Assembly (NCBI GenBank): GCA_040880545.1
Contig: JBBDIE010000202.1
Location: 1 to 9,596, forward strand
Reading direction: 5' to 3'
Origin: M55B112 sp040880545
GTDB taxonomy: Bacteria > Bacteroidota > Bacteroidia > Bacteroidales > GCA-2748055
Length of the DNA stretch: 9,596 nucleotides
The translations under genes and the position numbers were made by a program. The notes beneath the pieces were generated by a model. The model was not told the origin of the DNA, searched no databases, and saw only the letters and a list, made by a program, of their open reading frames with translations. Positions 1 through 7,612 of this stretch are shown here, one piece after another. Within the stretch, counting starts at the first letter, position 1, and each line of letters begins with the position of its first letter.

Positions 1-522
1 CCGAAAAACTAATTGTACTCTGCTGCCCGGTTGTAATTTCAAATAATCCCCAGGGGCCCGATCCCATGGATGCAAAGTATCCGAAATTCCCTATTCGACC
101 ATAAACATAATTCAATAATTGAAATTTACTTTGGAAAGATCCCCCTGCTACTAACCTTGATCTGTCGGACTGCAAAACAGCTTTTCCAGCGGTATAATCG
201 ATAGCCAGGAAGGTCAGATAATGCGGTCCGGCCGTTTTGATTACTCCATTTTCCATGAAATTGTAAGTTTCTGTTAACATGGGAGTATAAGAAGCGTATC
301 TTAAATGAACAGATTGGTAGATATCTGCGGATCTGATATAGCCAATAGTTAAATTAATTGGTGATACAGTTGTATGTACAAAGGGAGAAAATACCAGGTC
401 CTGTCTTGCAAGTGGCCCACACCTGAAGAGAGGTTTACCCTGTTCTTAAAATTGTCCTGTCCATGGGTGGTCAGTCCGGTCACTAACACCAGGCATGATA
501 TAATAATCCGTTGTAATTTCAT
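1..522 (-). pseudogene. Exported, outer-membrane-like protein, frameshifted and cut by left edge
   Basis: I do not recognise the family. The ATG at 522-520 opens a clear Sec signal peptide (MKLQRIIISCLVLVTGLTTHGQ, likely cleaved after the final Gln), followed by a mature start DNFKNRVNLSS. This frame stops at 349-351. A second minus-strand frame is open from about 390 to the window edge and continues the protein naturally: WYF, then SPFVHTTVSPINLTIGYIR, for about 130 residues. The switch falls in the four-A run at 388-391; one additional A there would restore a single frame. The downstream part has many alternating polar and aromatic or hydrophobic residues (for example GNFGYFASMGSGPWGLF), which fits a beta-barrel outer-membrane protein, but that is inference. 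The gene follows the oxidoreductase gene by 177 bp. The break may be a real mutation or an assembly or sequencing error. The C-terminus lies outside the window. Confidence 0.6.
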
Positions 523-699
523 ATTAATAGTTGAATAGTTCCATGGTCTTCCTTTCCCTGAATACCGGGAAAAGTAACCGAACTCATCCCGGAAAAAGTA
601 CAAAAAGACCTATACATCGCATTTTTATAAAGACGAATAGCTGTGAGATTTGTTTCAGAATCTTCCCCGAAGGCATATATTACATTAATATACAGGAAA

Positions 700-2370
700 T
701 TATCTTTCATCGATTGATAAGATCTGACCTGCATTAATCAGTAGCGATCTTATTTCAGAGTAATTCAGTTCCTGGATTGCTTGTTCTTTGTCCAACGCCA
801 ATGCCGCCATCACCCCGGCACTCTGCCCCAGGATCATAAAGACCGGTTCCATCCGAATGGATCCGAATGCGATGTGCGAACTTGATACAGCCACAGGGAC
901 CAGTAAATTTTCGCAATCCTCCTTTTCCGGCATGATACTTCCCATATCGATCTGGTATGGTTTTTCCGGATGTACACCTATATCTCCTTCATTCTGAACA
1001 AAGCCTTCCAAAGTGATATAACGCTGTGTATTGTGCGAATCCATGGTATAGGAACCCATCGCAATGGGTCTTGGAACTTCGTTTCTTCCAAGCACCTCGT
1101 TTTCAGTCATCACAAATTCTCCTACCATGCGCCTGGCTTCACGAACATAGATCTGGTGGGGCCAGTGGCCATTGTCTGTGAATTCATCCTTCGCCAGTCC
1201 CCACCTGTTCATCTCATCGTGAATATCTTCAGGAACTCTCGTGTCTGTTGCATAAAAATATAAGAGCCCTTTTTGGTATTTTTCTTGTTCCTTTATTATT
1301 TCGGCTCTCCGTTCATAAGATGCTTCCGGGTAGTCGTAGTTCATGCCAATATGGTCAAAGCTGAAGGGGCCATGATTGTTCACGTCGGTTTTATTATTGG
1401 GAATCGGGTCAAATTTTTGATAGGTCTCTCTCCATCCATGTTCCAGTACCCTTACCAGTAATTCATATTGTGCCGGATCATAACCATCCGGTTTTTCAAA
1501 AGGAATACGGTTTTCATCCACCGTTGTCAGGCACATGCGGAAACAATAGGCCTGGAGACGATGGTCCCCTTCACCCTTCATCCCGGGATCTTCGGTAGAG
1601 ATAAGCGGTAACACACCGCTGGTGGGATCACCGGGCACGATATATGGACTTATCTGCATGTTTCCGAAATGATGGGAATGATGTAGTACTCCGACCTGCA
1701 CCCCGTTCCACGTTTCGTTGTAAACATCGTTTGACTCGCGACCCACTGTAAAATGGACGCCCGAAGCAGCCATCAGGTCCCCTTCATAGGTGGCATCCAC
1801 AAAAATTTCACCATTAAAAATTTCTCCCCCAAGTGTGCGGATAGAGATTATTTTTCCCTCCTTCATCTTAACGCCCTCTTCCCTGTCCAGCCAATGGTCG
1901 CGATATACCCTGATATTGTTTTCCCTGATCAGATCCTCAAATATATTCTCAGCCACATGGGGTTCAAATATCCACATTGTTTTCTTATCTCCGTCGATTG
2001 CCGGGGTTCCCTGACCCTGGTTGCCATATTCCGCTTTTTGCTGCCATTTCCAGGCGGTATCGTGCTGATAATGTGTATACACCCGCTGGTAAAACTCCCT
2101 GCTAAGACCGCCTATCACACGCTTATCGCCCGTATCTGTATACCCCAGGCCGCCAGCGGTCAGTCCACCCAAGTGTTTGTCGGGGCACACTATGATTACC
2201 GACTTACCCATCCGGGTTAACTGAACTGCAGTGGTTATAGCAGCCGAGGTACCCCCGTAAATGATGACATCTGCTTTGTTTGGGGATACGGTTCCTGATG
2301 GTTTACATCCCTGTGTGAGAATTATCATCGTGAGAATACAGGCTTTGAGCAGGATCAGAGTAGCTTTCAT
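700..2370 (-). CDS. Exported FAD-dependent oxidoreductase (FAD_oxidored-type), lipoprotein-like signal
   Basis: This 556-residue protein looks like the FAD_oxidored family (PF12831 type) that is common in Bacteroidota and Planctomycetota; the substrate is unknown. The N-terminus is a hydrophobic signal ending in LTQGC, so Cys22 is a plausible lipidation site, although the lipobox is loose. A dinucleotide-binding fold follows at about residues 33-62: a hydrophobic strand, the glycine-rich GGTSAAI turn (a variant of GxGxxG), and a second strand VIIV. The family-typical HLGGLTAGGLG is at 66-76. The C-terminal part contains the conserved SSSHIAFGSIRMEPVFMILGQSAG block, which in relatives closes the FAD site. 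Length is normal and the frame is intact. The ATG at 2370-2368 is the natural start because it precedes the signal peptide directly. The 116-bp gap upstream separates it from the transpeptidase-like gene; I found no convincing promoter there. There is no twin-arginine motif, so export would be by Sec, with flavin bound after export. Confidence 0.85.
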   Translation of the reverse strand: MKATLILLKACILTMIILTQGCKPSGTVSPNKADVIIYGGTSAAITTAVQLTRMGKSVIIVCPDKHLGGLTAGGLGYTDTGDKRVIGGLSREFYQRVYTHYQHDTAWKWQQKAEYGNQGQGTPAIDGDKKTMWIFEPHVAENIFEDLIRENNIRVYRDHWLDREEGVKMKEGKIISIRTLGGEIFNGEIFVDATYEGDLMAASGVHFTVGRESNDVYNETWNGVQVGVLHHSHHFGNMQISPYIVPGDPTSGVLPLISTEDPGMKGEGDHRLQAYCFRMCLTTVDENRIPFEKPDGYDPAQYELLVRVLEHGWRETYQKFDPIPNNKTDVNNHGPFSFDHIGMNYDYPEASYERRAEIIKEQEKYQKGLLYFYATDTRVPEDIHDEMNRWGLAKDEFTDNGHWPHQIYVREARRMVGEFVMTENEVLGRNEVPRPIAMGSYTMDSHNTQRYITLEGFVQNEGDIGVHPEKPYQIDMGSIMPEKEDCENLLVPVAVSSSHIAFGSIRMEPVFMILGQSAGVMAALALDKEQAIQELNYSEIRSLLINAGQILSIDER

Positions 2371-2486
2371 GGTTGAATTATTTTAGTATTGCAGCAGTAG
2401 AATTATTTTAATTTATAATGAAAGTTGCACGGTGAACCAACGAATATACAGAATGGCACAGTAAATTATGACACCTCCTATATCCG

Positions 2487-3227
2487 CTAAAATATATAAT
2501 CTCCATTACTGTTCACACGGATTGCCAGTTCTTTGCTTTCATTTTTGAACAGATCATAGCCGGTTTCCAGATTCTCCCAAAAACTGATGAGTCCCTGGTC
2601 ACTGAACCTGGCTCTATATAGCTCCCAATTCTCTGTTGTCATTTTAAAGGGGAAGATGTATACCGGGATTTTCTGCTGGCCGTTATTCTTCGCATGCACC
2701 GCATAGAGGTATAGCTCTTTTATTTTGTCGTTGGTCATCGGCAAACAGCCTATGGTAACACATGAACCATGAATAAAAATATCTCCCCCCGGATCTGCCG
2801 CAGAACGCTGTCTCCTGTCCGCTATATTCGGGTAGTTTATTCCCAGGGAGAGATAAAAGGTACTGGCCGGATTGAACCGGTCGATATGATAAAAACCTTC
2901 AGGCACTTGCATATCTCCCTGTTTTCTCTTGGGCCCAACCTCACCTGAAGAGGCACATATTGTATAGCTGGTCAGTTTGGAATATACTGTATCAGTACGA
3001 TTCTTGCAGTAGAGTTCCAGCAATGATTCAGACTTGTATGCAACGATAAGTATATGCAGATTTTCCAGTGTAAGCCCTTTGGTTTCGAGCTTCTCCTTTA
3101 GAAGATCCTCCTTTTCATTGATCGAACTCCTAACCCGTGGATACCTTTTCTGGTCGTCGAGGAATTCATCCTGATTCAGAACCGGCGAAAACAGGATGGA
3201 TAAGGAAAGTATGATAAATAATTTCAT
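2487..3227 (-). CDS. Secreted L,D-transpeptidase-like protein, YafK/DpaA type (YkuD fold)
   Basis: A 246-residue protein with an N-terminal signal peptide (about residues 1-18). It has the signature of the YkuD fold in its YafK branch: the strand GDIFIHG with His153, followed by SCVTIGCLPMTND with the presumed nucleophile Cys161. YkuD enzymes act on peptidoglycan in the periplasm, forming or cleaving bonds at meso-diaminopimelate. In E. coli the YafK-type enzyme (DpaA), which also has about 246 residues, detaches Braun lipoprotein from peptidoglycan. Here the natural substrate is unknown, since Bacteroidota generally lack that lipoprotein. Further family features are the EGFYHIDRFNPAS segment at 110-122 and LSLGINYPN at 127-134, both upstream of the active site. 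The start is well supported: the ATG precedes the signal peptide and a GGAG lies about 10 bases upstream, which is unusual for this genome. The gene is separated from the upstream DUF6448-like gene by a terminator, so it probably has its own promoter. Confidence 0.85.
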   Translation of the reverse strand: MKLFIILSLSILFSPVLNQDEFLDDQKRYPRVRSSINEKEDLLKEKLETKGLTLENLHILIVAYKSESLLELYCKNRTDTVYSKLTSYTICASSGEVGPKRKQGDMQVPEGFYHIDRFNPASTFYLSLGINYPNIADRRQRSAADPGGDIFIHGSCVTIGCLPMTNDKIKELYLYAVHAKNNGQQKIPVYIFPFKMTTENWELYRARFSDQGLISFWENLETGYDLFKNESKELAIRVNSNGDYIF

Positions 3228-3290
3228 CTGTCAGCTCCGGTATTACGGGTATCTATTCTTTATGATAATGAGTGAAAGATACTAATTTTC

Positions 3291-3332
3291 AATAAAAGGG
3301 GAGGAGATGTTCACCATTCTCCCCCTTTTATG
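3291..3332 (-). terminator. Rho-independent-like terminator behind the DUF6448-like gene
   Basis: The arms 3293-3301 (taaaagggg) and 3322-3330 (ccccttttA on the plus strand) form a perfect 9-bp stem. Four more pairs (3304-3307 with 3318-3321) can form inside it after a 2-base bulge, leaving a loop of about 10 bases. Read on the minus strand, the 3' arm ends CCCCUUUUAUU, so the U-rich tail is partly inside the stem. It sits about 30 bases past the stop codon of the gene at 3359-3973 and before the transpeptidase-like gene, where a terminator is expected. The arms are close to symmetric with A-run and T-run ends, so it could also stop transcription from the other side. Confidence 0.7.
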
Positions 3333-3358
3333 ATTGCGTATGATGGGTATCTTTAAAT

Positions 3359-3973
3359 TTAGTGACCGCTATTCCCATGCATCAGGATATCGTGGAATGC
3401 CTCCACGGTGTGGGTAAAATCCACATAAGCTTCCACATATTCTCTTCCTTTTTCCACCGACTCATCTTTTACCGGGTATAGTGAAGATACCACCTTATAT
3501 TTTTCCCTGATAACATTTGCTATATGGTTATTCAGCTTTTCAACCATTCCATCCACATTTTTCGAGGCAATGGCATGATCGCTCATACCAATGATCGGAC
3601 TGGTACTGCCAGCCGGTTTCAGTCCCGTGTATGACGCACCTTCAGTTTCCCTGTGAAGTCGCACCAGTGTTTCGAAAAAATGTGTTCTGACAATTTTATA
3701 AACCTCTGCATCACCATGCTGTAAATTGTAGGTTTTTCTGAACAGAGTGATAATATCTTCCTCCATCTCTTCATTCACCCATTTTAACACCAGATTTACA
3801 TCGTTGGTTTCAATGGCTTTTATGGCATCTGTGATCACCGGGCCGTCATACGAATCGCAATGTGCTGAAACGGACAATCCCGTAAAAGTTGTTACAATTA
3901 ACATGAGTACTGTAACAACAGGTATCCTTAAACTTTTTCTTGTTGATACCTGGCTAATTTTTGTTTTTTTCAT
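3359..3973 (-). CDS. Exported DUF6448-like protein
   Basis: A 204-residue protein that I assign to the DUF6448 family by its mature start AHCDSYDGPVITDAIKAIE; the family has no established function. Residues 1-37 form a signal peptide with a basic N-region (MKKTKISQVSTRKSLR), a hydrophobic core (IPVVTVLMLIVTTFTGL) and SVSA before the likely cleavage site. The first mature residues are His38-Cys39-Asp40. The rest is mainly helical and rich in histidine (86, 98, 107, 133, 150, 188, 194, 199, 204), including HFFETLVRLH at 98-107 and HTVEAFHDILMHG near the C-terminus. That spacing suggests metal or haem binding, which is inference only. It has its own exact -7 promoter element 38 bases upstream of the start and a terminator behind it, so it is probably a single-gene transcript. 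The upstream neighbour is the membrane-bound AraC-type regulator, a candidate controller. Confidence 0.75.
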   Translation of the reverse strand: MKKTKISQVSTRKSLRIPVVTVLMLIVTTFTGLSVSAHCDSYDGPVITDAIKAIETNDVNLVLKWVNEEMEEDIITLFRKTYNLQHGDAEVYKIVRTHFFETLVRLHRETEGASYTGLKPAGSTSPIIGMSDHAIASKNVDGMVEKLNNHIANVIREKYKVVSSLYPVKDESVEKGREYVEAYVDFTHTVEAFHDILMHGNSGH

Positions 3974-4010
3974 TTTTCTGAATTTTTAAGTTAGACAATC
4001 TGATTCAGCA

Positions 4011-4043
4011 CAAAATTAGAGGTACCGTATGACCTGTGCGACC
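4011..4043 (-). promoter_or_regulatory. Bacteroidota-type promoter with direct GACC repeats at the -33 position
   Basis: On the minus strand, 4018-4011 reads TAATTTTG, an exact match to the Bacteroidota -7 consensus TAnnTTTG, and it lies 38 bases upstream of the ATG at 3973. The expected -33 TTTG/TTG is absent at the usual spacing of about 19-21 bases. In its place the plus strand carries GACC at 4031-4034 and again at 4040-4043 (TATGACCTG and TGCGACCTA, 9-bp period), next to the GGTACC at 4021-4026. A strong -7 box without a -33 box, but with direct repeats at that position, is what an activator-dependent promoter often looks like. The -7 box is seen directly; the operator role is inference. 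Confidence 0.5.
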
Positions 4044-4103
4044 TATATTCTAAAGTGGGACAAATTTTATGGGAATTAATTGATATCTCCGTCGACAATT
4101 ACA

Positions 4104-5234
4104 TTACGCCGACATGGTTTTTTTGTAAACTCCGGGTGTAACGCCGCTGATCTTTTTAAAAACCCTGTTAAAAGCTGACTTGGAGTTGAATCCGGATTCG
4201 TATGCAATTCCCAACGTGGTATAGTGATCAAAGCCCGGATCAAGCAACCTGGATTTTACAGCCTCCACCCGGTAATGGTTTATGAAATCGAAGAAATTCA
4301 TTCCAAATTTTTCATTGATTACACGGGAAAGATGATGAGATGGAATATTCAACGCTGTGGCCAGAAGTGGAAGGCTGAGGTCCGGGTTCAGGTATGGTTT
4401 CTCGGTTTTCATGAATTTTTCCAGTTTATCCCGGTATATCATGGCATCCTGATCTTTCATTGATGAACCTGCATATTTATCCTGACGCTGATATGTCACA
4501 AAAGATTCTCCCTTCTCAGCGGAAAAAATTTCATTTTGTTTAAGTCCGAAATATCCGATCAGGATAATGAAAATTGATAGTGCCAGTGCAATTCCGTCGG
4601 TACAAAAGGTCCAGGAGAACAGGTGAAAAGCATGATGTGTGATGGCGGCTGCCATCAACAGGGTCCAAACCAGTCCAAAGATGTACACCAATTTTCTGAG
4701 CCAGCCGGGATTGATCTTTTCGGAGGAGGAAAAATTATTGAAAATATTGATATCCAATGTTTTAAAAAGACTCATGCATCGTATGATATATACCGGGCCG
4801 GAAATGGCAGTAAGGAACAGGAACATGAGAAATAGGAGAGGGGGGCTATGCAAACTTTCCATATGATCAAGCCTGATTCCTTCAGAGGCTGACGGAATAA
4901 ACGAAGCTATGAGCAAGTAAAAATTGAACAGGATAAAAGGAATAAAGTGCAACAGGATTCTACTGTTAAATTTAGGGTTGTCGGTAACCAGTGAGGAAAC
5001 ATAGAGATACAGGAATGGCCCGTGCAACATTAAAAGGGAAATAAAAGCTGCTGAAAGCAGGTGAAAACGGGTAAATAAAGTATCGTGGAAAATCCCATAG
5101 ATCCCGGTAAAAATTCCCAGGTAGATGATCCACCAGAACAATATGGAACCGTGGATTGACTTCCTTTTTTTCTGGTATAACAATACGGAGAAAAAAAATG
5201 CGTGGAATGATGCAATTAAAAAAATATAATTCAT
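4104..5234 (-). CDS. Membrane-bound AraC-family transcriptional regulator
   Basis: A 376-residue two-part regulator. Residues 1-235 hold about seven hydrophobic helices (near 3-20, 30-48, 58-82, 93-112, 132-152, 180-206, 213-230), a layout typical of Bacteroidota regulators with a 7TM-like N-terminal half. A linker of about 35 residues leads to a C-terminal AraC DNA-binding domain at about 268-372. The first helix-turn-helix is LSLPLLATALNIPSHHLSRVINEKFG (286-311). The second carries the family signature IAYESGFNSKSAFNRVFKKISGVTP (343-367), followed by GVYKK. The domain is complete, so it should bind DNA while anchored in the inner membrane, relaying a signal from the membrane or outside. The ATG is only 19 bp after the stop of the six-helix membrane protein gene, so the two are probably co-transcribed, and perhaps also with the DUF2254 gene before it. 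No Shine-Dalgarno is visible. The nearest downstream gene, DUF6448-like, is a possible target. Confidence 0.93.
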   Translation of the reverse strand: MNYIFLIASFHAFFFSVLLYQKKRKSIHGSILFWWIIYLGIFTGIYGIFHDTLFTRFHLLSAAFISLLMLHGPFLYLYVSSLVTDNPKFNSRILLHFIPFILFNFYLLIASFIPSASEGIRLDHMESLHSPPLLFLMFLFLTAISGPVYIIRCMSLFKTLDINIFNNFSSSEKINPGWLRKLVYIFGLVWTLLMAAAITHHAFHLFSWTFCTDGIALALSIFIILIGYFGLKQNEIFSAEKGESFVTYQRQDKYAGSSMKDQDAMIYRDKLEKFMKTEKPYLNPDLSLPLLATALNIPSHHLSRVINEKFGMNFFDFINHYRVEAVKSRLLDPGFDHYTTLGIAYESGFNSKSAFNRVFKKISGVTPGVYKKTMSA

Positions 5235-5253
5235 CTGCTATCCATTGAATCTT

Positions 5254-5943
5254 TTAATCTTTTTTTGAAGAATAATCCGTCATGATCGTTCTTCCCTTTA
5301 CAAGCCAGGATAATCCGAATGCCCACAGTGCCAATGTCTCCAGCCAGAATATGGGATCGTATTCCTGAAATGATGCGACCCGTTTGTTGGAACTAAAACC
5401 TGAATAGAGGGCGATAAGTCCTATACTTGCAAGCATAATATAGCCACAGATCCGGAATAACATGTTTCTTTTGATTTTCATTTTTGTGGGGTTATCTCCC
5501 TTTTTGGTAAAAAGTACGATGGAAAAGAATGAGAGGACCAGGAACAGGCCGGCCGCGGATGCAAAATGAATTGTACTGATAATATTATTTTCCACAGGTT
5601 CAGGAATGCACGCTGACAGGGGTTCTGTGATGGATGTGGGAAAGAAGGCAACTCCAAGTGCAAAAATACAACCAAGATTACCTGCAATGGAATCTGCCTT
5701 GTTATAACCTTTATAGGCATAGAGAAAAAGAGCAATTGCACAGAGCAATCCCACGAATATATTGCGCATCATTGTATGATAATATGCACTGATGGAACTT
5801 TGTACTTCATCGCAATTGCCAATGAGAATTGATCCTGTCACCAGGACGATCGGGAAAGCAACACCGAGGATTCCAACTGCTCTTCTTAGCGTCAGGTAGG
5901 AAATTAATTTCGGATCAGAAACGTTTGATGCCTGATTTTTCAT
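5254..5943 (-). CDS. Six-helix integral membrane protein of unassigned family
   Basis: I cannot name the family with confidence; the pattern is reminiscent of DUF998-like membrane proteins, but this is a weak impression. The 229 residues contain about six hydrophobic helices near 22-42, 60-78, 86-104, 121-146, 162-182 and 199-216. Notable features are the first loop NCDEVQSSISAYYHTMMRN (43-61), with a patch of polar and aromatic residues that looks conserved, and FFPTSITEPLSACIPEP (100-116), which has two prolines and a cysteine. Cys44, Cys91 and Cys112 could be redox- or disulfide-relevant, but nothing proves it. The C-terminus is polar (SSKKD). It follows the DUF2254 gene by 48 bp and precedes the AraC-type regulator by 19 bp, so it is likely the middle gene of one operon and may be the partner or sensor input of the regulator. 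Confidence 0.75.
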   Translation of the reverse strand: MKNQASNVSDPKLISYLTLRRAVGILGVAFPIVLVTGSILIGNCDEVQSSISAYYHTMMRNIFVGLLCAIALFLYAYKGYNKADSIAGNLGCIFALGVAFFPTSITEPLSACIPEPVENNIISTIHFASAAGLFLVLSFFSIVLFTKKGDNPTKMKIKRNMLFRICGYIMLASIGLIALYSGFSSNKRVASFQEYDPIFWLETLALWAFGLSWLVKGRTIMTDYSSKKD

Positions 5944-5991
5944 TTTTTAATTCTTTATAGATTTTAGATTGATTCGGATTACCTGCATACT

Positions 5992-7299
5992 TTAATTGAG
6001 GATTTGTTTGCTTCTTTCATTTAAATCATGGATATCGTTTGACTCACTAAATGAATCATTTGCCATTGTGAGAACCATATTGGCATGTTTCTTTATAGCA
6101 GTTTTGTAACTGTTACGTTTAGCAAATGTATTGATCGTGATCAATGCCTCCATGATTCTAATAACTACTGCCGGACTGCCTGATGCAAACTGCCTGATTT
6201 GATTAAAAGCAGCATCGAGCATCCCTTCGTAAGTGAGTGTGTCTGCTATTACCCGTAAATTTCCATCGGCATCGTATCGGTACTTAAATGGAAATTTTAC
6301 ATTGGAGAGGTAAGACATGGTAGAAGTAAGGTTGTCGACACAGGTAATTGCTGTGTAAGGATCGTTCACACCGGGAGATAATGCCCTGGCAGCAATTTCT
6401 ACCATTTGATGAATGGCATGTTCAGCATCCTGATGCTGTGTCCTGCTATTACCTAAAATAAATTTAGTCTGAATTTTTTTAAGTAGTTCCTCATCAATTT
6501 CCTCTTTGTAATATAAAACTCCTATGGGCGATCTTTCTACCAGGTAATCCCCCGGACGGTAATAAAATTCAATCAAGCCATTGGTTTCATATAATAGCTG
6601 TAAGAGTGAATCGTTGTAAATATATTGTAAATAGCCGCTTTTGGGTGCTAATACCGCTTGTTTAAAGTTATACCCGGCTTTGATATCTTCCAGTGAAGAC
6701 GGTTCCTTTTCATCTGGTTCTTCTTCAAGCGTTTCAGGAAACAATGTGCGTATATTCTTCGATAAGGAGGTTGATATGTCAGCAATCACCTTATCTGCCT
6801 GGATATTAGTGGCGATATGGTGAAAAAAGATGATGAGCAGGAGAATATTCGCTGCTGCTGCCAGTAACGCAAGTAGAATTGAAAACGATGGAATGAAATT
6901 GATTTGGTCATTCGCTTTGATTGTATTTAATACTATTAAACAATAGATATAGGTGGATATGTAGGATCCTAGTACAACCTGATTGATCCGGTCATACATG
7001 AAGTTTTTAATGAGCCTTGAACCAAATTGGGAGGAGGCAAGTGTCAGCGCAACCAGGGTAATAGAGAATACCGTACCTGCAACACCGATCATAGCCCCGG
7101 CAATGGTAGTAAGAATACTTCGAGCCGAATCGTGACTGCTGATGAAAATGTACTTGCCTATACCTTCGTGCGAGACTGTTACCAGGCTGTCTAAGTATAT
7201 AAATAACACGGAAAGCCCAATGGTGATCAGAGTGATCAGGACCGGAACAAACCAGAAAGTGGCCTTTAGTTCATTCCAGAAGAATAGAATCTTTTTCAT
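5992..7299 (-). CDS. DUF2254 family membrane protein
   Basis: A 435-residue protein recognised as DUF2254 (predicted membrane protein, function unknown). About four N-terminal helices are visible (near 14-36, 62-88, 106-126, 138-161), with the family-typical GTVFSITLVALTLASSQFG (75-93) running into an arginine-rich exit. A hydrophilic C-terminal domain of about 270 residues follows. It has an acidic linker (EEEPDEKEP, 192-200), a beta-rich segment (KSGYLQYIYNDSLLQLLYETNG) and the most diagnostic motif, ARALSPGVNDPYTAITCVDNL (304-324). I chose the ATG at 7299; a GTG two codons upstream (7305) would add only Met-Pro and is less likely. The length is usual and the frame intact. It heads the cluster with the six-helix protein (48 bp away) and the regulator. 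The region upstream has no clear -7 or -33 pair, so the promoter is unlocated. Confidence 0.85.
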   Translation of the reverse strand: MKKILFFWNELKATFWFVPVLITLITIGLSVLFIYLDSLVTVSHEGIGKYIFISSHDSARSILTTIAGAMIGVAGTVFSITLVALTLASSQFGSRLIKNFMYDRINQVVLGSYISTYIYCLIVLNTIKANDQINFIPSFSILLALLAAAANILLLIIFFHHIATNIQADKVIADISTSLSKNIRTLFPETLEEEPDEKEPSSLEDIKAGYNFKQAVLAPKSGYLQYIYNDSLLQLLYETNGLIEFYYRPGDYLVERSPIGVLYYKEEIDEELLKKIQTKFILGNSRTQHQDAEHAIHQMVEIAARALSPGVNDPYTAITCVDNLTSTMSYLSNVKFPFKYRYDADGNLRVIADTLTYEGMLDAAFNQIRQFASGSPAVVIRIMEALITINTFAKRNSYKTAIKKHANMVLTMANDSFSESNDIHDLNERSKQILN

Positions 7300-7489
7300 T
7301 GGCACTATTTTTAAGGCATTACCTTGAATTTACCAGGGGCATATATTGTGAGATAACTGTATGTTCTTTTTTGTTACAAGTTACCCGATGTCGTATAAGT
7401 ATGTATGAACATCGATGGAAACAGTCACTAATTTACATAAAACTGAATAAATTACCATAGAATATCCAGGTCAGAAAAGAACGGATGTG

Positions 7490-7612
7490 ATAGCTGTGTA
7501 TTTATTGAAACAGGGCCATGACCTGCACACGGAGGGACATAAATAAGATAGGAGATACAGTGGCGTATGTTTTTGCCCACTGTAATCTCCATATAAACAA
7601 TAACACAGCTAT
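7490..7612. repeat. Outer inverted repeat enclosing a hairpin (123 bp)
   Basis: The 10-base arm ATAGCTGTGT at 7490-7499 is the exact reverse complement of ACACAGCTAT at 7603-7612. It encloses the central hairpin at 7551-7590, so the whole unit could fold into a nested stem. The size and nested palindromic form are reminiscent of a small non-autonomous or REP-like repeat. I see no target-site duplication next to the arms and no second copy in the window, so the mobile origin is unproven. The pairing is seen directly. Confidence 0.4.
7551..7590. repeat. Strong intergenic hairpin, possible terminator of the hemE-side genes
   Basis: The arms GGAGATACAGTGG (7551-7563) and CCACTGTAATCTCC (7577-7590) pair over 13 bp with one bulged A at 7584, leaving a 13-base loop. 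There is no T-run directly after it on either strand: the minus strand continues TATCTTATTT, the plus strand ATATAAAC. It is therefore not a textbook rho-independent terminator, but it could still stabilise or stop the transcript coming from the AHSA1 side. Confidence 0.55.

Noticed and set aside
519..734. Minus-strand ORF of 71 codons between the oxidoreductase gene and the exported protein gene.
   Set aside because: It starts inside the end of the oxidoreductase gene in another frame, has no signal or domain, and runs into the next gene's start. It looks like a chance open frame.
1753..2220. Plus-strand ORF of 155 codons opposite the FAD oxidoreductase gene.
   Set aside because: It is a shadow of a conserved gene in the opposite frame and shows no domain.
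2471..2480. A perfect Shine-Dalgarno-like AGGAGGTG on the minus strand between the transpeptidase-like and oxidoreductase genes.
   Set aside because: No suitable start codon lies 5-10 bases downstream; the nearest GTG is about 14 bases away and opens only an 18-codon ORF. It is more than 100 bases from the oxidoreductase ATG.
4077..4101. Inverted repeat TAATTG/CAATTA just behind the AraC-type regulator gene.
   Set aside because: The stem is only six AT-rich pairs with a 13-base loop and no U-run, so it is too weak to call a terminator.
7386..7414. Six-base inverted repeat CGATGT/ACATCG upstream of the DUF2254 gene.
   Set aside because: A 6-bp stem with a 17-base loop is expected by chance in a region this long, and nothing ties it to a promoter.
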